Shown: one piece after another, positions 1-5,863 of the stretch
How positions within the stretch are numbered: the stretch's first letter is position 1
Layout of the letters: every line of letters starts with the position of its first letter
Assembly (NCBI GenBank): GCA_947630795.1
Contig: CANRJC010000001.1
Span: 93,353-157,352, forward strand
Origin: an uncultured Phascolarctobacterium sp.
GTDB lineage: Bacteria > Bacillota > Negativicutes > Acidaminococcales > Acidaminococcaceae
Length of the DNA stretch: 64,000 nt
Reading direction: 5' to 3'
Notes under the pieces: generated by a model
Told to the model about the DNA's origin: nothing
The model's input: only the letters and a program-made list of their open reading frames with translations
The model's database searches: none
Program-made: the position numbers and the translations under genes

Positions 1-1
1 A

Positions 2-64
2 CCCAACAATGTGATCCAAGTAGAATGGGACGAAGTGGTGGCGGCCGAACAAGCGGGAGTTTAG
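2..64 (+). CDS. C-terminal end of an unidentified protein (cut by window start)
   Basis: An open frame enters from the left edge and stops at TAG 62-64, giving about 20 residues ending VVAAEQAGV. It lies 3 bases before trmN6, so the two are probably co-transcribed. In many Firmicutes a PSP1/YaaT-type protein lies next to a trmN6-like methyltransferase, which makes that a possible identity, but the visible tail is too short to test it. Confidence 0.5.
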   Translation, partial: PNNVIQVEWDEVVAAEQAGV

Positions 65-67
65 TCC

Positions 68-757
68 ATGACCGAAGAAGGGTTGCGTCTGGATTATTTG
101 CCCGGCTGTGGATATAAAATTTTTCAAAGCAGCGCCGAATTTCCTTTCACCACCGATTCGGTGCTGCTGGCCCGCTTCGCTCACCTGGTGCACGGAGCCA
201 AAGTGTTGGAGCTGGGCTGCGGCACTGCCGCCGTTTCGCTGCTGCTTTTGGCTAGAGGGGCAGCCCACGTTACAGGATTGGACATCAACCCTCGGGTGTT
301 GGACTTGGCTCGTCGCAGTGCCGAGCTCAACGGATTGACAGAACAAACACTGTTCATAGAGGGCGATGTGGCCGCTTATCGAGAGCTGCTGCCTCCGGAA
401 AGTTTCGATCTGGCGGTGGCCAATCCGCCCTATCGAAAAGCAGGGCGGCAGCGACAGATAGGCGCCGCCGCCTGTCACGAAGTGCGGGGCAATTTGGCGG
501 ACTTCATAGCTGCGGCGGCGTGGGCAGTGCGTTTCAGAGGACGCTTCGCTCTTTGTCAATTGCCGGAGCGGCTGCTGGAAACTTTGGAACTGCTGCGGGA
601 GCAGGGGCTGATGCCTAAAAGGCTGCGCTTTCTGCACAGCGATGTGAAGAAGCCGGCTTGGCTCTTTTTGCTGGAGGCAGTGAAGGGAGGCGGCATGGGC
701 CTCGAAGTGTTGCCGCCGCTGGTGCTTTACGAAGAAGGAGCAAGGCAAAAAAACTAA
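68..757 (+). CDS. trmN6: tRNA1(Val) adenine-N6-methyltransferase family protein (TrmN6/YfiC)
   Basis: A 229-residue class I SAM-dependent methyltransferase. The glycine-rich SAM motif VLELGCGT lies at residues 46-53, the acidic strand-2 end LDIN at 71-74, and the catalytic NPPY motif at 119-122, typical of exocyclic-amine N6 methylases. The family modifies A37 of tRNA-Val or related tRNAs in the cytoplasm. The N-terminal FPFTTDSVLLA block, with TTD before the SAM motif, is characteristic of this family. It starts at ATG 68, three bases after the preceding stop, and ends just before the tRNA promoter at 766. The exact tRNA substrate here is inferred from the family. Confidence 0.85.
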   Translation: MTEEGLRLDYLPGCGYKIFQSSAEFPFTTDSVLLARFAHLVHGAKVLELGCGTAAVSLLLLARGAAHVTGLDINPRVLDLARRSAELNGLTEQTLFIEGDVAAYRELLPPESFDLAVANPPYRKAGRQRQIGAAACHEVRGNLADFIAAAAWAVRFRGRFALCQLPERLLETLELLREQGLMPKRLRFLHSDVKKPAWLFLLEAVKGGGMGLEVLPPLVLYEEGARQKN

Positions 758-765
758 TTTTACTG

Positions 766-794
766 TTGACAAGCCAGGGGTTATACGTTATAAT
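766..794 (+). promoter_or_regulatory. Promoter of the first tRNA block
   Basis: TTGACA at 766-771 and TATAAT at 789-794 are separated by 17 bases, a perfect sigma-70-type consensus. Transcription should begin just before tRNA-Tyr at 811. Confidence 0.9.
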
Positions 795-810
795 TGACTC
801 TGTTGTTGAC

Positions 811-895
811 GGAGAGGTTCCCGAGTGGCTAAAGGGAGCAGACTGTAAATCTGCCGCGTTTCGCTTCGTTGGTTCGAATCCAACCCTCTCCACCA
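811..895 (+). tRNA. tRNA-Tyr (GTA)
   Basis: Class II tRNA with acceptor GGAGAGG pairing CCTCTCC, anticodon loop CTGTAAA (anticodon GTA), a long variable arm, and encoded CCA. Confidence 0.95.
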
Positions 896-904
896 AATAA
901 ACAT

Positions 905-980
<76 letters not shown>

Positions 981-983
981 TTT

Positions 984-1059
984 GCTGATGTAGCTCAGTC
1001 GGCAGAGCGTATCCTTGGTAAGGATAAGGTCACCAGTTCAATCCTGGTCATCAGCTCCA
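984..1059 (+). tRNA. tRNA-Thr (GGT)
   Basis: Acceptor GCTGATG pairs CATCAGC. Anticodon loop TTGGTAA gives GGT. CCA is encoded. Confidence 0.93.
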
Positions 1060-1062
1060 TGT

Positions 1063-1139
1063 GGCGGCGTAGCTCAGGTGGCTAGAGCATGCGGTTCATA
1101 CCCGCAGTGTCCGCGGTTCAAATCCGTGCGCCGCCACCA
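1063..1139 (+). tRNA. tRNA-Met (CAT), elongator
   Basis: Acceptor GGCGGCG pairs CGCCGCC, and loop TTCATAC carries anticodon CAT. The first acceptor base is paired, so it is not an initiator. A lysidine-modified tRNA-Ile is a less likely alternative. CCA is encoded. Confidence 0.88.
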
Positions 1140-1147
1140 AAAATCAT

Positions 1148-1173
1148 CGACCTCTCGGGGGTCGTATTTTTTT
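1148..1173 (+). terminator. Terminator of the tRNA block
   Basis: Stem CGACC/GGTCG (1148-1152 with 1160-1164) followed after TA by seven T residues. Confidence 0.8.
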
Positions 1174-1208
1174 GTGCAAAAAGAGCAGTCGCTATCAGTG
1201 ATGTGTAA

Positions 1209-1318
1209 TTCAAAAGCTGACTTCTTTTGGATGTGCTTCATGTCTGATGAGGCGGTGTTTTTGCTTGCGCAAAACTTGTGAACGTAACATACAGCCTCAC
1301 TATCCCACAGCTTTTGAA
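1209..1318. repeat. 11-base perfect inverted repeat bounding about 88 bases
   Basis: TTCAAAAGCTG at 1209-1219 is mirrored by CAGCTTTTGAA at 1308-1318. The enclosed DNA has no convincing gene. It could be a long-range RNA stem or the ends of a small non-autonomous element. No target-site duplication is obvious. Confidence 0.5.
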
Positions 1319-1366
1319 CTTTTAAAAAGACAACGAGAAAACGTACTTAAAGAAAGTAAAAAAATC

Positions 1367-1394
1367 TTGCGGGGGGGTAATTATGTGATAGAAT
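1367..1394 (+). promoter_or_regulatory. G-tract promoter of precursor A
   Basis: TTGCGG at 1367-1372 runs into a block of seven G. After a 16-base spacer comes TAGAAT at 1389-1394. The same layout recurs at 1959, 11220 and 63934, including an AA-T-TG stretch before the -10 box. Confidence 0.75.
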
Positions 1395-1571
1395 ATAGAC
1401 ACAAAGCCCGTTGAGCGCGTGATCTTGCAGTAAGTATTCACGAGCAGCGGCAAGAGGAGAACGAAAGTTTCCTGTCGCGTAGAGCAGCACTTAGTGAAGT
1501 TATTTCTGTTTATTTGCACGTCCGAGCTGCAAGAAGGAAATCGCAGGACAGCGGGGACGGCGACTTACATC

Positions 1572-1621
1572 AAAGGTCCGTGCTTTGAAACAGGCGGAGT
1601 GTTGCGCCTATCGTTTCAAAG
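1572..1621 (+). promoter_or_regulatory. Hairpin leader of precursor A (copy 1)
   Basis: A conserved AAAGGTCCGTG block leads into a stem: CTTTGAAAC (1583-1591) pairs GTTTCAAAG (1613-1621), with inner AGGCG (1592-1596) pairing CGCCT (1605-1609). Copy 2 at 2854-2903 keeps the fold although a G:C pair has become A:T. It sits about 40 bases before the GTG start, so an effect on translation or stability is plausible. Confidence 0.65.
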
Positions 1622-1660
1622 GAGTAAAGATAACAAGGTATAGAATAGGAGGGGCGGATC

Positions 1661-1780
1661 GTGGAAAACGAAAAAGAAAAGTATGAAAAACCGGAGATGG
1701 AGATCATCTATATCGAAGCCAACGATATCATCTTTGCCAGCGGCGGCGATACAGCTGACGACGCGGCTGAATGTCCTTGA
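1661..1780 (+). CDS. Putative RiPP precursor peptide A (39 aa)
   Basis: A 39-residue peptide starting at GTG 1661, with AGGAGGGG about 6 bases upstream. The leader reads MENEKEKYEKPEMEIIYIEA and is followed by NDIIFASGGD and a short tail ending AAECP. Precursor B (2942) is nearly the same up to SGGD and then differs, but also ends ECP; a conserved leader with a variable core is typical of RiPP precursors. The YEKP element resembles the YxxP element that PqqD-like domains bind in some lasso leaders (family knowledge). The likely core is the segment after FAS, with one Cys and several Asp. Neighbouring genes supply a recognition protein, peptidase, radical SAM enzyme and exporter. The modification is unknown. 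Confidence 0.75.
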   Translation: MENEKEKYEKPEMEIIYIEANDIIFASGGDTADDAAECP

Positions 1781-1806
1781 AGAGCGAGAAATGAGAGTTT
1801 GCGTGA

Positions 1807-1841
1807 GGAGCAGGGAGCGACCCTGCTCCTTTGTCGTTTTT
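1807..1841 (+). terminator. Terminator or attenuator after precursor A
   Basis: GGAGCAGGG (1807-1815), loop AGCGA, CCCTGCTCC (1821-1829), then TTTGTCGTTTTT. Located 27 bases after the precursor stop, it should keep precursor mRNA more abundant than enzyme mRNA. Confidence 0.75.
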
Positions 1842-1958
1842 AACTCGACCCCGCAAGCAGAAAAAAGCAGAGTAAAACAGATCACCGTTTCATTGTGGCA
1901 GTTTTTTTCGGGAAAAGGGCTGAGAGATTGAAGGATAAAAAATAAAAATATAAAAAAC

Positions 1959-1987
1959 TTGTGGGGGGGACAATTGTGTGCTAAAAT
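1959..1987 (+). promoter_or_regulatory. G-tract promoter of the PqqD/peptidase genes
   Basis: TTGTGG at 1959-1964 is extended to seven G. A 17-base spacer containing CAATTGTGTG precedes TAAAAT at 1982-1987. It matches the promoter of precursor A. Confidence 0.72.
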
Positions 1988-2063
1988 GTAAACATAAAGC
2001 GCACACTGCTCAAAAGAAGAAAACATCCTTTTGTTTTAGGGCCCTGCGATGGGAGCAGCTGAC

Positions 2064-2113
2064 AAAGGTCTATGTTTTTACAGGCAGCAGAGGCACGCTC
2101 GTCTGTGTTGCTG
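2064..2113 (+). promoter_or_regulatory. Related leader element upstream of the PqqD gene
   Basis: AAAGGTCTATG at 2064 matches the AAAGGTCYRTG block found before both precursors. It is followed by a different hairpin, CAGCA (2085-2089) with TGCTG (2109-2113) and CAC with GTG inside. It may be a diverged third copy. Confidence 0.4.
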
Positions 2114-2139
2114 TGAGCAAATAAAGTGAGGAGCATACT

Positions 2140-2400
2140 ATGAAGTTGAAAGAATCCTTCGTCACCTATGCGGCCGACGGTCAGCATACTATGGTGGCAA
2201 CGGAGGGCTTTTCCGGAATAGTGCGGAGCAACGGCACTGCCGCCTTTATCATAGAAGCATTGAAGTCGCCCACTACTATAGAAGCCATCGTCGCAGCTAT
2301 GGCAAAAAAATACGATGCACCGCAAGAAACGATCGCCGCAGATGTGGTCGAGATTATCGCCAAATTGCGCAGCATAGGCGCCATCGAGGAAGGCGATTGA
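2140..2400 (+). CDS. PqqD-family peptide-recognition protein (RRE)
   Basis: An 86-residue protein with the PqqD-type winged helix-turn-helix pattern: a strand pair near residues 8-30 (AADGQHTMVATEGFSGIVRS), then FIIEAL and an ADVVEIIAKLRSIGAI helix-wing at the end. In RiPP systems such proteins bind the precursor leader and deliver it to the modifying enzyme. It starts at ATG 2140 with GAGGAG upstream. Its stop TGA overlaps the TTG start of the S26-like gene, so the two are translationally coupled. It is the natural partner of the KYEKP leader of both precursors; binding itself is inferred. Confidence 0.82.
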   Translation: MKLKESFVTYAADGQHTMVATEGFSGIVRSNGTAAFIIEALKSPTTIEAIVAAMAKKYDAPQETIAADVVEIIAKLRSIGAIEEGD

Positions 2401-2855
2401 ACCTTAGCTTTGAAGCAGTACTGGCTCGGGAAGGGCAGTTGGTGTACACCTGCGTAGGAGCCAGTATGTTGCCTTTATTGCGGCAGCGGCGGGATCTGAT
2501 CGTGATCGAGAAGCCGAGCAAACCTTTGCAACGCTATGATGTACCTCTTTATAGGCGGGCAGACGGAAAATATGTGTTGCACCGGATACTGGCGGTGCGA
2601 AAGGATGGGTATGTCCTTTGCGGCGACAACCAGTGGCGGCGGGAGCGCAGAGTTACCGACGAACAGGTGATAGGAGTGATGACCGCCGTCGTGCGAGATG
2701 GCGAGACCATCTTTGTGACCGATAAGCGCTATCGGCTCTATGTACATCTGTGGTGCGATCTCTTTTGGCTGCGGGCCGCTTTGTTGTGGTGCCTCAGCCT
2801 GCCCGGGCGCATCAAAAGGAAAATGCAGGGGAGCAAAGACAGCGACTCATTTTAA
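2397..2855 (+). CDS. S24/S26-type (signal peptidase-like) serine peptidase
   Basis: A 152-residue protein with a signal-peptidase fold. GASMLPLL puts the nucleophile at Ser23. VLHRIL supplies His62 where bacterial SipS has Lys, and GDNQ gives Asp77. This Ser/His arrangement resembles archaeal and ER Sec11 (S26B) rather than bacterial leader peptidase. A hydrophobic stretch at residues 115-136 followed by GRIKRK may anchor the C-terminus in the membrane. The start is TTG 2397, overlapping the PqqD stop (TTGA) with GAGGAAGG just before it. In this cluster it could remove the precursor leader, since the exporter has no C39 domain; that role is inferred. Confidence 0.75.
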   Translation: MNLSFEAVLAREGQLVYTCVGASMLPLLRQRRDLIVIEKPSKPLQRYDVPLYRRADGKYVLHRILAVRKDGYVLCGDNQWRRERRVTDEQVIGVMTAVVRDGETIFVTDKRYRLYVHLWCDLFWLRAALLWCLSLPGRIKRKMQGSKDSDSF

Positions 2856-2903
2856 AGGTCTGTGCTTTAAAATGGACAGGGTGTTGCGCTGTTCGTTTTA
2901 AAG
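2854..2903 (+). promoter_or_regulatory. Hairpin leader of precursor B (copy 2)
   Basis: AAAGGTCTGTG at 2854, then CTTTAAAA (2865-2872) pairing TTTTAAAG (2896-2903), with inner GGACAG (2874-2879) pairing CTGTTC (2889-2894). The loop shares GTGTTGCG with copy 1. The stem sequence has changed but pairing is kept. No new promoter is visible, so transcription probably continues from 1959. Confidence 0.65.
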
Positions 2904-2941
2904 AATATAGATAATCGAAGAAAAAGCAGGAGGGGCGGATC

Positions 2942-3070
2942 GTGAAAAATATCAAAGAAAAGTACGAAAAACCGGAGATGGAGATCATTTCTATCGAGGT
3001 AAACGATATCATCTTTGCCAGCGGCGGAGATCCGGGCGATGGCAGCGGTTGTGTGGGTGAGTGCCCTTGA
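2942..3070 (+). CDS. Putative RiPP precursor peptide B (42 aa)
   Basis: A 42-residue peptide starting at GTG 2942 with AGGAGGGG upstream. It reads MKNIKEKYEKPEMEIISIEV, then NDIIFASGGD, then a tail PGDGSGCVGECP. Compared with precursor A the leader from KEKYEKPEMEII to SGGD is almost unchanged, while the tail has three more residues and a second Cys. Two Cys in a Gly/Asp-rich tail suit radical SAM thioether or other crosslinks, as in ranthipeptide-like families, but no residue pairing can be assigned from sequence. The cassette (leader hairpin, peptide, hairpin terminator) duplicates that of precursor A and lies directly before the maturase. Confidence 0.75.
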   Translation: MKNIKEKYEKPEMEIISIEVNDIIFASGGDPGDGSGCVGECP

Positions 3071-3096
3071 GGAGCGAGAAACGAGCGTTCGCCTGA

Positions 3097-3130
3097 GGAG
3101 CGGGGGGAGTATCCTCGCTCCTTTGTCGTT
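3097..3130 (+). terminator. Attenuator after precursor B
   Basis: GGAGCGGGG (3097-3105) pairs CCTCGCTCC (3113-3121) with one G:T pair, followed by TTTGTCGTT. The U tract is poorer than after precursor A, so read-through into the maturase gene at 3166 is expected. Confidence 0.6.
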
Positions 3131-3165
3131 GAGACGGAAAATATTTGAAGGGAGGAAGAGAAGAT

Positions 3166-4539
3166 ATGCGGCAACTGACCGAGCCTTACAAAATGGCCGA
3201 AAAAATTTTGGGGAAGCAGGAGACGGACGGATGCGATCTGTGGAGACTTACCACTCACTGCTTGCAGTCGGAAGAGGAAGAGGGAGTTCTGTTTTATAAT
3301 TCTTTGACCGGCGAACTGTTGCTGTTGACTCGTGAGGAAGCGGCCATGCTGAAGGAATTACCGGGGCCTTTGCCGGAGGGAACGAAATATTTGGCTGAGC
3401 GGTGGTTTTTGCGGCCGCTGCAGGGGGATGATATGGCCTTGGCGATCCACCTGCGGGAGATCGTGAAACAGTTGGCAAAACGTGCGGCACAAAAAAGATC
3501 GGCACTGACGAAGTATTTGATATTCACTACCACGGCCTGCAATGCCCGTTGCTTTTATTGTTTCGAAGCCGGGATGAAAAAACTTTCCATGACAGAAGAG
3601 ACCGCAAGGGCGGCGGGGGACTACATCGCAGCTCATTGCGGCGGCAAGCAGGTGCAGTTGCGGTGGTTCGGAGGCGAGCCGACTTTGAACACGCGGGCCA
3701 TAGACATCATCACTGCCCGCCTGCGTCAGAAAAATGTGAGATTCGCTTCTACGATGGTGAGTAACGGCTATTTGTTGGATGCCGCCTTGGCCCGAAGAGC
3801 CAAGGAGGAATGGAACATGGAGTGGGTGCAGATTACCCTCGACGGCACAGAAGAGATCTACAATCAACGAAAAGCTTATGTGAGCGTTCAGGGCAGTCCC
3901 TTCCGCAAAGTGCTGGATAATATCGACTTATTGTTGGCGTCCGACGTCGAAGTTTGTGTGCGTTTGAATATGGACGAAGAAAACGAGCGAGATCTTTATG
4001 CGCTGTGCGATCAACTGGAAGAGCGATTCGGAGGAAAGCAGGGTTTCGGTATCTACGTGCGGGCCATCATCGACGATGCTCAGACGAGAAGGAGCGGTCG
4101 CATAGAAGAAACTCAGCAGGCTCTTGTGAGGAAGGTGCAGGCTCTGGTCGATCACATCCGACGCAAAGGCTTAGGGGTGAAAGAGAGACTCGGAAGCGGA
4201 GTAGTTACCCATTCGTGCAGGGCCGATAACGACAGCGAAGCCACCATCGCTCCCGACGGTGGACTGGGTAGCTGCGAATGCAAGATCGAAGATGGTATCT
4301 GGGGCAGCGTCTTTTCCGAAGAGAGAAACGAAGAAGTTTTGCAAAAATGGAAGGAGCAAAGACCTACTGAAGAAATATGCAAAACTTGTTGGCTCTTCCC
4401 CCGCTGCGTTCGCTTAAAAAAGTGTTGGGTGCATTTGGAGCAGTGCTTGCCTACCGAACGATCGGATAGGGAGATCAAGACCAAACGCGGTATCCTAACG
4501 ATTTATGACGATTGGAAAAGAAAACAGGCAGAGCAATGA
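3166..4539 (+). CDS. Radical SAM/SPASM peptide maturase
   Basis: A 457-residue enzyme. Residues 1-110 form an N-terminal region that may contact the peptide. The radical SAM 4Fe-4S motif CNARCFYC has Cys125, Cys129 and Cys132, followed by the WFGGEPT motif. A C-terminal SPASM-like region has Cys in HSCRAD, GSCECK and CKTCWLFPRC, expected to bind auxiliary Fe-S clusters. Enzymes of this architecture install thioether, C-C or other crosslinks in RiPPs or mature enzyme cofactors. Start ATG 3166 is preceded by GGGAGGAAG; a TTG at 3145 lies before that site and is unlikely. It overlaps the next gene by ATGA. The two Cys-ending precursors are the probable substrates. Confidence 0.88.
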   Translation: MRQLTEPYKMAEKILGKQETDGCDLWRLTTHCLQSEEEEGVLFYNSLTGELLLLTREEAAMLKELPGPLPEGTKYLAERWFLRPLQGDDMALAIHLREIVKQLAKRAAQKRSALTKYLIFTTTACNARCFYCFEAGMKKLSMTEETARAAGDYIAAHCGGKQVQLRWFGGEPTLNTRAIDIITARLRQKNVRFASTMVSNGYLLDAALARRAKEEWNMEWVQITLDGTEEIYNQRKAYVSVQGSPFRKVLDNIDLLLASDVEVCVRLNMDEENERDLYALCDQLEERFGGKQGFGIYVRAIIDDAQTRRSGRIEETQQALVRKVQALVDHIRRKGLGVKERLGSGVVTHSCRADNDSEATIAPDGGLGSCECKIEDGIWGSVFSEERNEEVLQKWKEQRPTEEICKTCWLFPRCVRLKKCWVHLEQCLPTERSDREIKTKRGILTIYDDWKRKQAEQ

Positions 4540-5720
4540 GAGAAGAAGGCACAGGGGCCGCATACAAAAATTTATACGGTTTATTGGGGGCCTGGTGCAA
4601 CGGCGTAAAGTGGGAAGAGAAAGAAGTGCCGGACTTCAGAGCACTCTTTTATGTTGCGAAACGGCATAAATTGACAGCAGCTCTTTATTTGGCCTTGGAA
4701 CAGGCGCAGCTTTTGGACAGCTGCCCTCCCGAACTCGCTGCCCGTATGAAGGAAGTAAAGCTGCTCGCAGAGCGGCGAGCGATACTGATGGATGCAGAGC
4801 GTCGGCATTTGTCGGACTTTATGGAAGAGAAGGGCATTTGGCATCTTCCTTTGAAAGGCATCATCCTTAAAAATTTTTGGCCTTTCTCCTCTGCGCGGGA
4901 GATGGCGGACAACGACATCCTCTTCGATTGTGAGGCTTGGAAGACAATCCGTTCTTACATGAGGGGGCGGGGCTACTGGGAAGATCGGGATCCAATAGCG
5001 AAGGGGGCCCACGATACTTACATCAAGCCGCCCTGCTATCGTTTCGAGATGCATCCATTTCTCTTTGCCAAATCTCAGGGTACCTTGGCCGTTTATTATG
5101 AAAATGTAAAGGAGCGGCTGCGGCCGGATCCGGGCAAAGTTTTTGCTTTTCGTTTCGGCGATGAAGATTTTTATGTATATTTTTTAGCTCACGCCTACAA
5201 ACATTATCGGCGCGGCGGTATCGGGGTGCGCACTCTGCTGGATATTTATCTCTATCGTCGCCAAAAGACGAATATGGATGAAACATATATCGCCGCCGAA
5301 GCGGCCAAGTTGGGGATCGGCAGCTTTGAACCTGTGTGCCGTTCTCTCGCTTGCAAATTATTTTCTTCACACACGCAAACTGCGGAATTGACGGAGGAGG
5401 AAGCCGATACTTTGGCCTATATGGAAGAAGCCGGCGCTTACGGCACTTTGGCCCAAAAAGCGGCAGCGAAGCTGAACGAATTGCGGGAAGAAGGAGAAAA
5501 GGTCGGAACACGATTGAAGCTGCGCTATGTTTTTCGCAGGCTCTTCCCGAAACAGGAGTGGTATCGGGCATATGTCCCTTTCGTATACCGCCATCGCTGG
5601 GCTCTGCCTTTTTATTGGCTGTATCGGTTGTTCAGAGGTGTCGTCCTCAACGGCGAGCGCAATCGAAAAATGTTGCGGGCCGTTTTGGCCGTCTCCGACA
5701 GATCCGGCATAAATAAGTGA
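4536..5720 (+). CDS. Nucleotidyltransferase-like protein of a RiPP cluster
   Basis: A 394-residue protein resembling the uncharacterised nucleotidyltransferase family PF14907. LPLKG at residues 104-108 and REMADNDILF at 121-130 (Asp125 and Asp127) form the core pattern, with HPF near 160 and helical regions after it. Members are common beside peptide-modification genes, including some lasso clusters, where the role is mostly unproven. Start ATG 4536 overlaps the maturase stop; an upstream TTG at 4512 has no ribosome site. It may nucleotidylate the peptide, a cluster protein or a self-immunity target; the sequence cannot decide. Confidence 0.72.
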   Translation: MREEGTGAAYKNLYGLLGAWCNGVKWEEKEVPDFRALFYVAKRHKLTAALYLALEQAQLLDSCPPELAARMKEVKLLAERRAILMDAERRHLSDFMEEKGIWHLPLKGIILKNFWPFSSAREMADNDILFDCEAWKTIRSYMRGRGYWEDRDPIAKGAHDTYIKPPCYRFEMHPFLFAKSQGTLAVYYENVKERLRPDPGKVFAFRFGDEDFYVYFLAHAYKHYRRGGIGVRTLLDIYLYRRQKTNMDETYIAAEAAKLGIGSFEPVCRSLACKLFSSHTQTAELTEEEADTLAYMEEAGAYGTLAQKAAAKLNELREEGEKVGTRLKLRYVFRRLFPKQEWYRAYVPFVYRHRWALPFYWLYRLFRGVVLNGERNRKMLRAVLAVSDRSGINK

Positions 5721-5755
5721 AGAAGAAATGATCACCCCCGGAAACTTTCGGGGAA

Positions 5756-5804
5756 GGGCCTGCCCGCAAAGCGCTGCGCTTCTTAGGTCGGCCCGTTTTC
5801 TTTG
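5756..5804 (+). terminator. Possible terminator before the exporter
   Basis: GGGCC (5756-5760) can pair GGCCC (5790-5794) around an inner GCGCTGCGC stem, followed by GTTTTCTTTG. A weak CCCCG/CGGGG hairpin precedes it. Confidence 0.4.
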
Positions 5805-5830
5805 CTTTTGTGCCTTTACTGTGCTAGAAT
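5802..5830 (+). promoter_or_regulatory. Promoter of the ABC exporter
   Basis: TTGCTT at 5802-5807, 17 bases, TAGAAT at 5825-5830, with an extended TG just before the -10 box. It lets the exporter be expressed apart from the maturation genes. Confidence 0.65.
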
Positions 5831-5863
5831 AAAAACAAATCTTGCAGTCTGGGGGGCTGGGCC

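Noticed and set aside
1015..1281. Open frame across the tRNA-Thr/tRNA-Met region
   Set aside because: It runs through two tRNA genes and a terminator and has no ribosome site.
1683..1931. Open frame starting with ATG 1683
   Set aside because: It is out of frame with precursor A, which has its own GTG, ribosome site and a conserved paralogue; it crosses the terminator at 1807.
1661..5720. Classical lasso peptide cluster
   Set aside because: The YxxP leader element, PqqD and nucleotidyltransferase recall lasso systems, but no asparagine-synthetase-like cyclase or transglutaminase-like protease is present.
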